From contig WSUB01000014.1 in the NCBI GenBank assembly GCA_019633425.1, forward strand, positions 248,001 through 312,000: a stretch of DNA of 64,000 nt, given 5' to 3'. Source of the stretch: Tulasnella sp. 424 (Eukaryota; Basidiomycota; Agaricomycetes; Cantharellales; Tulasnellaceae). A program made the position numbers and the translations under genes. The notes beneath the pieces are model-generated. The model ran no database searches and was not told the DNA's origin. It saw nothing but the letters and a program-made list of their open reading frames with translations. This document shows, one piece after another, positions 55,091-64,000 of the stretch. The first letter of the stretch is position 1. Each line of letters starts with the position of its first letter.

Positions 55091-57458
55091 ATGCTAGGTT
55101 CTATCAGCCCCGCTTTGACAATCAGCACCTTTATTCTTGCATGGCTTGTTAGACGTTGCTGGGACGCTTGGGCCGGGTGGCGCAACATAGGGTGAGCGCT
55201 TTTCTGCTGTAACTGGCAGATAAGTTTGTATATCCCCATTTGCGTAGGTATTTTCCAAGCTATCTTCGGCCATTCCATCCAACAGTGTAAGTGTGGTTCA
55301 TTGAAAGATCAGCGAAATTGATCACCAACCCCCATTGCCTCATAGTGCGATAGAACTCTTGGAACGACTGTCACCCAAACTTGGATTCCTCGGGTTCTCG
55401 AATTCCCAGAGGTGGAAAATGAAATACTCCAGTTCGTAACTGGTTTTTTTTTTTTTCGGGCGAGTGGAAATTGGCCGACCTTCCAAAAGTGCAGCAAAAG
55501 GCTGGATGGGACGTGACTACGGTGGTTGCCCCGTTGTCGTATCCCCCAATCCAGTATCATGTGGCCGACCCTGCAGCTATCAAGGTCAGTTAGGTTCAAT
55601 AGCCTCTATCTAGCTTGAAAGCTGACCCTATGATATTTGACAGTTCATGACGGGCAATCGAGTCCTATTCCCCAAGCCAATCGAGATGTACGATCTCCTG
55701 ATGCTCTACGGAGACAATCTCCTCACTACTGAAGGCGAGACTTGGAGTCGACATCGAAGACTTGCTAACCCATCATTCGCGGAAACGAGTATCCGCTACG
55801 TCTGGGAACAAACACTGCGAATTCTGGACGAAATGTGCGACGACTGGGGAGAGGACAGCACGAAGGAAATTCCTCACATGGCCGAATTGACGAAGGAGGT
55901 GGGTCGTCCACGAACCTAATCTTCGGACCCCGTCCTGACCCCTCGATTTTGGTCTCTAGATTACTCTACTTATTCTTGGCGCCGTCGCATTTGGCCAGGA
56001 AACTCATTGGGAATCTGGACCAGGTATACCACCTGATGGACACAAGATGACGTTTCGACAAGCCGTTGGAATTGTCTCTGAAAGGCTTCCCCTTCGTGTC
56101 GCTCTCCCTTCATGGCTTTGGGGAAACAAGGAGACCCGAGATCGCATGGGCTCGGGAGGGATCGCTAGCTGGGGTTGGTTAGGTTCGACCATCCGGGACT
56201 CTGCTATTGGGTACGCCGAACTGCAGGTAAGCTGGCCACTCGCTTGTCACGAAAAGTTGCGACTTAAGCTGCTGTTGTATAGCAATACATGGAGGAAATG
56301 ATGGAAGAACAATCAAAGGTTGGTTTTGAGGGCAGGCGTGACATTTTCAGTCAGCTTGTCCAGGCCACCGGAGAGGATGTCCACGACCGCCTCTCGACGA
56401 AGGACGTTATAGGCAGTATGTGGGAGCTATGAGAAACTCTTGGCATAACTGATAATTTTGACCCTTTGACAGACACGTTCATCTTTCTCATTGCGGGCCA
56501 TGAAGTTTGTCGATATGCTCCTCCTTGTTTAAATTCTTTCTGACTCCTCTGTAAACCAGACCACAGCCCATGCTACAGCGTACCTTTTCGGCTTGTTGGC
56601 CCTTGAGCAGGAAACTCAAGACGAATTGTACGACCACATTATAGCCGTGCTCGGAGACAAGCAACCGGTAATGAACCAGGTTCACAATTTGCTGTCAGAC
56701 GGCTAACACGTTCCCTTCAAGACATACGAAGACATCCCTCGCTTAGACTTGGTCTTAGCGGCTTTTTATGAAGCCTTGCGCATGTACCCACCGGTAAGTT
56801 GTCAATAATACCTTAAGCGCTACATGCTAACCTAGCGGTCTGGCAGGTCCTGAATATTCCAAAGCGAGCTACGGAGGACACCTCGATCCCGGTCATGCCA
56901 GCTGTCCGTGACAATGGCGATCAGATCGACCCACTAGCCAAGCCCCAGTCTCTATTTGTCCCCAAGGGAACTGAGTTCATTATGTATACCGGTTCTCTTC
57001 ATTACAATCGTGAGTGGAGTGACCTACAAGTTTCATACGCCCTCGAGTTGTTGATTACTCATTTCTTGTCGACTGGTAGCTCGGTACTGGAAGGAACCCT
57101 ACTCCTTCAAACCAAAGCGATTCCTAGAATCCGATTGGCCTCGAGATGCATTCATCCCGTTCTCCTCGGGAGCAAGAGCATGCATTGGTCGAAGGTTGGC
57201 GCCCAGGTCTTCAACCAACACAGGGCGTGTGTGATTGACCCATTCTCTGTGCGTTTCTCTTGCTCTAGGTTTGCCGAGGTTGAATGCATTGGCATGATAT
57301 CCATGCTCCTCAAACGGTTCAGAATAACCGTAGATGAAAATCGATTCCCGACGATCCTCAACGAGACTCCACTTGCGCGACGGGAACGACTCTTCGAGAG
57401 TTTCCAGGCCCTTTCCCTCACACCCAAACGGATTCCGTTGGTATTTACAAGACGATGA
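55091..57458 (+). CDS. Cytochrome P450 monooxygenase (copy 1 of 3)
   Basis: Heme-thiolate monooxygenase on the ER membrane; substrate unknown. An N-terminal anchor (SPALTISTFILAWLVRRCW) is followed by KFMTGNRVLFPKP, TTEGETWSRHRRLANPSF (C-helix WxxxR), VAFGQETHWE, the I-helix IFLIAGHETTAHATAYLF, the K-helix AAFYEALRMYPPVLNIPK (ExxR), LHYNPRYW and the heme-binding PFSSGARACIGRR with the Cys ligand. The end is IPLVFTRR. All hallmark motifs are present, so it should be functional. Intron 3 contains a run of 13 T (55444-55456). It is clearly related to copies 2 and 3 but more distant. The P450 family name was not assigned. Confidence 0.92.
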
Positions 57459-57818
57459 AACAAGACCCTGACCCCGTAATTGGCGGCCGAGCAGATAATC
57501 CTGGGGGATTCACAAATGTTCTCTGTACTCATAAAAAGCTGTAAATCAAGTTAAATTGCCTTGTGGACTTACGCCGAGTTGCTGGCAGGGGGCGCTCGTC
57601 CCACGCCTTGGCAGCTAAGAAAGGATCGGCGATAGTCTAGATGGCCGAGAATATTGATGTAATGGTCCCTAGCTCCAGCGGTTAATTCAGGGCCCGACTC
57701 TGTCCGACCAATTATGACCTCGCCGGCCATCGTCGTGCCTTGCCCGAAGCATTAAGTACGTGGATCGAACGACTTGCCTTCTCCGGTCTCGAGCCTTCCC
57801 TCTCTACATCATTTCCAA
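57459..57818. other. Spacer between P450 copies 1 and 2
   Basis: 360 bp without a supported gene; promoter of copy 2 expected. Confidence 0.4.
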
Positions 57819-60293
57819 ATGTCCTTCCAGCTGGTGCAACCTCGTGATATTCTTTTGGTATCGAGCACAGTAGTCCTGGCATGGCTTGTAAAGCGATGTT
57901 GGGATGCTTGGGCGGTCTGGCGCAGTGTGGGGTAAGTCTGATGCCCGGCACGATGGACAGAAGTTAACGGCAGATTGGAATGGCTTACGGCTCTACGCCT
58001 CTCATAGTCGGCACAGCGGTTCATATTTTCGACCATTTAATGCGAACGTGTAAGCGGATATGTCTTTACATGTACGCCGATAGCTAAGTGTCACGCGCAG
58101 GCTGGTGGAGATGCTGGATCCACTTTACCCCAAGTCAAGGCCACTCGGGATGACTAACACCCGTTTATGGGAGGCAAAATATGACTGTGAGTATTCTTGC
58201 GTCTCAGTAAGAAACAAAAATTGACCACAGTCGCAGTATTTGCCGATGTTGGATGGGATGTGGTCGCTTTCGTCATCCCAATGTACTCATTCACCGGCAT
58301 TCAGTATTACCTCGCCGATCCTCTGGCGATTAAAGTGAGCCAACATCACACTTTCCGTAGCGCTTTTACACTCATCGTCTACTCAACAGGTGGTAGCAGG
58401 AAACAGAGCCGTATTCTCCAAAAACGTCGAAGTCTATGAGACGGTTATAGGTTTCTTTGGTCCAAACCTTATCACGACCGAAGGTGAAACATGGAGTCGC
58501 CTCCGCAAACTTGTGAACCCGTCCTTCTCTGAGACTAGCATCCGCTACGTCTGGGAGCAAAGTGTCCGGCTTGTGAATGAAATGTTCGAAGCTGACCAGT
58601 GGGCGGGAAAGACTACGCTGATAAAACACGCTCCAGATATGACTAAAGAGGTCAGGGTTCTTTATCATAAGAGGAACAAGACTTGCTAATATCGAGCGCT
58701 ATCAGATCACGTTACTAATTATCGGAGCTGTTGCCTTTGGTCAAGAAACGCATTGGGAAGCTGCTTCAGCAACGCTGCCCGCCGGTCACCAGATGAAGTT
58801 CCAGGAGGCCGTCGGCATCGTCTCAGAAGATCTCTTGTTCCGTGTTGCAATGCCTTCGTTTGTATGGGGTAACAAGGAAACGCGGAAACGTATTGGTCTG
58901 GGAGGTATCGCAAGCTGGGGTTGGCTCGGGCCGAAGCTGAAGAAGATTGCAATCGCGTGTGCGGAGCTCGAGGTAACTTCGTGATGTCGTCCTCGTCGAC
59001 CGCTTGAACAAAACACTGATCATGGCTTCCAATAGCAATACATGGAAGAAATTTTTATAGAGCAATCAAAAAATGGCTCGCAGGATAGACGGGACCTCAT
59101 TAGTCAGTTGGTTCGAGGCAGCGGGGAAGACGCCGAGGACCGTCTATCAATGAGAGAGGTCATTGGGAGTAAGTCGATTCAACTTGCAGCGCGTGGCCTT
59201 GCCTTCTCAAATCTCACCATGCTCTCCCTGTGAACAGATACGTTCATATTCTTGATCGCGGGGCACGAGGTACGACTGGCCGTGTTTTCCTCTGTTTCCA
59301 TGATAGGATGCTACAGCCCCTTCCATCCCTTTAGACCACTGCACACAGCCTTGCGTTCCTCTGGGGCCTTCTGGCGCTAGAGGAAGACAAGCAAGAGGAG
59401 CTGTACAGCCATATAACTGCCGTACTAGGAGACAAGCAGCCTGTGAGTGCGTGTATCCTCCGGTTTCACCGGATTCGAGACTCACTGTCACGAAATAATT
59501 AGGTGTACGAAGACGTCAGTTCCCTCAATTTAGTCCTCGCATATCTTTACGAGTCTTTAAGGCTCTTCCCGCCCGTGAGTTCACTCCCGCTTTGGTGGTC
59601 AGATATGTGCTAACAAGCCCCTATACGCTCCGGTTTCACGTTTGCAGGTCGTAAATACCCCCAAGTACGCAACCCAAGATACCACTATTCCTGTTACGCC
59701 AGCTGTCGTGTACGATGGTGTCTCACAAGTTGACCCTCTGGCGAAACCCAAGTCGCTTTTCGTACCCAAGGGAACGGAGGTGCTGGTTTCCGTCACAGGA
59801 TTACACTACAACCGTGAGTTCCTCGGTCAATTCGCAGTAGAAGTCTTTTCATGAAATTGATTGACGAAAACATGTACGTGGTTGTTCTGTTTGGTGACCC
59901 TCATATCTAGCTCGATACTGGAAAGATCCTAAAGAGTTCAAACCTGAACGATTCCTCGAACCGGATTGGCCGAGGGACGCTTTCGCGGGATTTTCGTTAG
60001 GAGCAAGAGCCTGCATCGGTCGAAGGTGAGGGTTCCTCTCTCGCGGGCATGGAGAATATTCATGTTCGCTGCGGTACCAACCTGTTCTCTTTCCGTTGTC
60101 TAGGTTCGCGGAAGTAGAGGCTATTGCGATCATCTCCCTGGTCATCAAACGATACAAAATCACCGTGGACGAATCCCGATTCCCAACCATCGCGGGCGAG
60201 GAGCCATTGGCAAGAAGGGAACGACTCCTCGCGAGCGACTCTCTGATTTCTCTTACTCCGCGAAGCATTCCCCTGATCTTTACGAGACGTTAA
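57819..60293 (+). CDS. Cytochrome P450 monooxygenase (copy 2 of 3)
   Basis: ER-anchored P450 of unknown substrate with about 13 exons. The N-terminus reads MSFQLVQPRDILLVSSTVVL then WLVKRCWDAWAVWRSVG; exon 2 starts after CTCATAG and reads RHSGSYFRPFNANV. Later motifs: FTGIQYYLADPLAIK, VVAGNRAVFSKNVEVYE, TEGETWSRLRKLVNPSF, VAFGQETHWEAASATLP, IFLIAGHETTAHSLAFLW (I-helix), YLYESLRLFPPVVNTPK (ExxR), LHYNPRYWKDPKEFKP, AGFSLGARACIGRR (heme Cys), PLARRERLLASDSLI. The end is IPLIFTRR. No frame break is seen. Introns and exons are nearly the same as in copy 3. Confidence 0.93.
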
Positions 60294-61485
60294 TCGTTCA
60301 CCACATTGTTACACCGTACGGATGTTGCTCTTAGGCCGGATATAATTATCGCATCATAGCCTTTGACGGTTCACTCTTCGCCGGGGCCGTGCTGGAAGAA
60401 CATCAACCGGTGGCATTGCACGCCGAACAAATCGAATCCGTCAAAGTTCTCCGAAGTATGATTTTGGGCCCGGACCCACGAGACCTGTGCATTTACCATC
60501 TGGATCCTCGATATCAAACATATATCACCCCCAAGGCTTTCTCTCCAAAGGGGCGATGGCCTTGACCGTACCCCCGATGTTGTCCCACCACGCCTTGATA
60601 GCTAAGGCCAAACGTCATTCCCGTGCTCCTCGAGCTCCGGTTCCATCACCTCGGCGTGTTGAATAGGGGTTTCGTCATCTGCTTGCAGGAGGTAAACGTT
60701 AATCTGCCACAGCACAGTGCATGATCGAACTACACTGCTCGCTGTCAAAGTGTCCAGAGCCAATTGCAATCACATTCAGGTGTATACCTCTGCTTTGGTT
60801 CCTCGATACAAAGAAGAGACCGTCCCGTGGATTTCACCGCCCTTGAAACCCAACCCTCCCCTGTACTGCTTGACCGAACTCTCCAAATATTTAACTCCAA
60901 GCATCGGACTGGCCTTGCGGAACGATTCTTCTGGGAATGCCGTCATTGGTGGTGTTGAGACGTCCAAGACGGATAAGGCGGGAGGCTGAGCGGGAGGAAG
61001 CGTCGAAAGAAGTCCCAGTGCGATCACGCTTAGCTTTCTGCGAAACGCCGCTGCGGCATAGGATAGCCCGGGGTCCCACGCGGGGTGCCAGTCAGGCACC
61101 GCGGACAGACTGGTATTGGTTATGGAATTCTGTTTCGAACCCCATTCACACTACCCTCCATACTTGGGCGGTCTAAGTGGCTGTGACCATATCACCGCTA
61201 TCCAAGCGCCTTTTCGGGCCCGTACACAAATATCGCTGTCGAGCCGGATCTGAACGATTTGCCCGCTGCTCATGTTCCCGACTGTGGACCTGGACATACA
61301 TCGGTTCGATACGGGGATGCAATCTCCACCCTCCAGTGTAATCAACCGATGTTCTTATCCTCTCCACTTCTTCCGGTAGATACTGGTTCTAAACGGGGTA
61401 TCTGGGGTACTGTCTCCCTCCGCACCTCGACGTCTCACGGCAGTCTGCTCGCGCGTCATGTCTCCTTCCTCTACATCGTTCCCAA
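60294..61485. other. Spacer between P450 copies 2 and 3, 1.2 kb
   Basis: No supported gene or P450 remnant seen. It separates the near-identical copies and has little resemblance to the region before copy 2 until about 30 nt before the start codon. Confidence 0.45.
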
Positions 61486-63997
61486 ATGTCCTTCCAACTG
61501 GTGCAACCTCGTGATCTACTTCTGGCATCGAGCACAGTCGTCCTAGCATGGCTTGTAAAGCGATGTTGGGGTGCTTGGGCGGTCTGGCGCAGCGTGGGGT
61601 AAGTCCGATCTCGTGCACTGTACAATGGACCGAGTGGCAGGTTAGAATGGCTTATGGCTCTACGCCTCTCATAGTCGGCACAGCGGTTCATACTTTCGGC
61701 CATTTAATGCGAACGTGTAGGTGGATATTTATTTACATGTACGCCGATAGCTAAGTGTACTGTGTCATTCGCAGATTGGTGGAGATCCTAGATCCATTTT
61801 CCCCCAAATCTAGGCCACTCGGGATGACTAATACCCGTTTATGGGAGGAAAAATATGACTGTGAGTATTCTTACACCTCGGTAAGAAACAAAAAATGACC
61901 ATAGTCACAGTCTTTTCCGATGTTGGATGGGATGTGGTCGCTATTGTCACCCCAATTTATTCATTCACCGGCATTCAGTATTACCTCGCCGATCCTCAAG
62001 CGCTTAAAGTGAGCGAACATCCCACATCCCGTAGCTCTTTTGCGCTCACCGTCTACTCAACAGGTGGTAGCAGGAAACAGAGCCGTATTCTCCAAAAACG
62101 TTGAAGTCTATGAGGAGGTTATAGGTTTCTTTGGTCCAAACCTTATCACGACCGAAGGTGAAACCTGGAGTCGCCTCCGCAAACTTGTGAACCCGTCCTT
62201 CTCTGAGACTAGCATCCGCTACGTTTGGGAGCAAAGTGTCCGGCTTGTGAATGAAATGTTCGAAGCTGACCAGTGGGCAGGAAAGACTACGCCGATAAAA
62301 CACGCTCCAGACTTGACTAAAGAGGTCAGGGTTCTTTTGTCATAAGAGGAACAAGACTTGCTAATATTGAGCGCTATCAGATTGCGTTGCTAATTATCGG
62401 AGCTGTCGCCTTCGGTCAAGAAACGCATTGGGAAGCTGCTTCAGCAACGCTGCCCGCCGGTCACCAGATGAAGTTCCAGGAGGCCGTCACCATCGTCTCA
62501 GAAGGACTTTTCTTCCGCGTTGGAATGCCTTCGTTTGTATGGGGTAACAACGAAACGCGAAAACGCATTGGTTTGGGAGGTATCGCAAGCTGGGGTTGGC
62601 TCGGATCGAAGATCAGGAAGGTTGCAATCGCATTTGCGGAGCTCGAGGTAACTTCGTGATGTCGTCCCCGTCGTCCGCTTGAGCAAAACACCGATCATGG
62701 CTTCCAATAGCAATACATGGAAGAAATATTTATAGAGCAGTCAAGTAATGGCTCACAGGATAAACAGGACCTCATTAGTCAGTTGGTTCGAGGCAGCGGG
62801 GAAGACGCCGAGGATCGTCTATCAATGAGGGAGGTCATTGGAAGTAAGTCGATTCGACTTGCGGTGCGTAACCTTACCTTCTAGAATCTCACCATGCTCT
62901 CCCTCTGAACAGATACGTTCATATTCTTGATCGCGGGCCACGAGGTACGACTAGCTGTGTTTACCTCTGTTTCCGTAATAGGATGCTACATTGGCCCCTT
63001 CCATCCCTTTAGACCACTGCACATAGCCTTGCGTTCCTCTGGGGCCTTCTGGCGCTAGAGGAAGACAAACAGGAGAAGCTGTACGGCCATATAATGGCCG
63101 TTCTAGGAGACAAGCAGCCTGTGAGTGAATGTATCCTCTGATTTCACCGAATTCGAGACTCACTGTCACGAGGTTATTAGGCGTACGAAGACATCAGTTC
63201 TCTAAATCTAGTCCTCGCATACTTCCACGAGTCTCTAAGACTCTTTCCGCCAGTGAGCTCACTTCCGCTTTGGTGGTCATATATGTGCCAACAAGCTCCT
63301 TCCCATGCGCTCCGGTTTCACGTCTGGAGGTCATAAATTCAGTCAGGAATGCAACCAAGGATACCACTATTCCAGTTATGCCGGCTGTAGCGGACGACGG
63401 TATTACACAACTTGACCCTTTAGCGAAACCCAAGTCGCTTTTCGTACCCAAGGGAAGCGAGGTGTTCATACCCACCACGGGATTACACTACAACCGTGGG
63501 TTCTTCAGTAAATTTCCGAGTAGAAGCTGTCGTGATCTATTCGATTGACGAAACCGTGGGCACGGTCGTTCGTTCGGTCCCAAATTCTAGCTCGATATTG
63601 GAAAGATCCTAAAGAGTTCAAACCCGAACGATTCCTCGAACCGGATTGGCCGAGAGACGCTTTCGCGCCGTTTTCGATGGGAGCAAGAGCCTGTATTGGT
63701 CGAAGGTGAGGGATCTTCTCTTCGCGGACATGGCGAATCTTCAAAGTTCATACTCAAGCGGTACCCACCTGTTCTCCCTTCTCTCCTTTCCGCTCATCTT
63801 TGCCTAGGTTCGCGGAAGTAGAGGCTATCGCGATCATCTCGCTGGTCATCAAGCGATACAAAATTACCGTGGACGAATCCCGATTCCCAACCATCGCGGG
63901 CGAAGACCCATTGGCGAGAAGGGAACGGCTCCTCGCGAGCACCTCTTTGCTCTCTCTCACCCCGCGAAGCATTCCCTTGATCTTTACAAGACGTTAG
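61486..63997 (+). CDS. Cytochrome P450 monooxygenase (copy 3 of 3)
   Basis: Duplicate of copy 2, complete within the window (stop TAG 63995-63997). The N-terminus reads MSFQLVQPRDLLLASSTVVL. Motifs: FTGIQYYLADPQALK, VVAGNRAVFSKNVEVYEE, TEGETWSRLRKLVNPSF, IFLIAGHETTAHSLAFLW, YFHESLRLFPPVINSVR (ExxR), LHYNPRYWKDPKEFKP, APFSMGARACIGRR (heme Cys). Differences from copy 2 cluster in the region after the K-helix (INSVRNATKDTTIPVMPAVA versus VNTPKYATQDTTIPVTPAVV) and near the heme (APFSM versus AGFSL). The acceptor before INSVRN is GGAG in place of GCAG, so splicing there may be less efficient; an alternative AG lies 17 nt on (AATTCAGTCAG). Confidence 0.92.
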
Positions 63998-64000
63998 CCA

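Noticed and set aside
60717..61176. Possible small genes between P450 copies 2 and 3
   Set aside because: No domain, no splice-consistent extension and overlapping antisense frames; left as intergenic.

Overview
The window looks like a piece of a basidiomycete (probably Agaricomycete) nuclear genome. Nearly every gene is cut by many short GT-AG introns, mostly 45-70 nt, several secreted enzymes carry fungal CBM1 or WSC domains, and housekeeping genes match fungal RPB3, SSL1, COG3, ATG3 and MGS1. I assembled gene models by hand, joining reading frames across plausible splice sites and checking codon phase. Exon edges are inferences, but most phases close exactly.

Layout. 1-2215 (-): truncated WSC-WSC-GH71 alpha-1,3-glucanase. 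3194-3470: foldback, MITE-like inverted repeat. 3737-5216 (+): RPB3. 5423-8998 (+): membrane-anchored double amidohydrolase. 9178-10298 (-): unknown Ser/Pro-rich protein. 10709-13144 (+): NIPA-type transporter. 13509-15067 (-): unknown protein with a conserved-looking C-terminal tail. 15877-17588 (-): Cys-rich single-pass membrane protein. 18020-20766 (-): SSL1/p44 of TFIIH.

21884-40544 is the accessory core: five GH5 endo-mannanase-like genes with CBM1 modules, all on the + strand. The first is divergent (8 exons). The other four are close paralogs (15 exons in the one traced fully). Blocks of related repeat DNA lie about 450-900 bp upstream of paralogs 2-4, with a degenerate trace before paralog 5. 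A rearranged coiled-coil gene (27469-28967, -) interrupts the array.

41036-54749 is a dense housekeeping block: COG3 (-), ATG3 (+), a SNX3-like PX protein (+), a LYAR-like zinc finger protein (-), a CLC channel/exchanger (+) and MGS1/WRNIP1 (+). 55091-63997 holds three tandem cytochrome P450 genes (+), the last two being a recent duplicate pair whose similarity fades just upstream of the start codon.

No operon logic applies. The biological themes are plant polysaccharide (mannan) breakdown, oxidative metabolism by a growing P450 cluster, and vesicle/Golgi/autophagy functions. I found no convincing wholly new system. The most notable features are the mannanase array with its shared upstream repeat module, very small exons (8, 11, 14 and 19 nt) and the foldback element.
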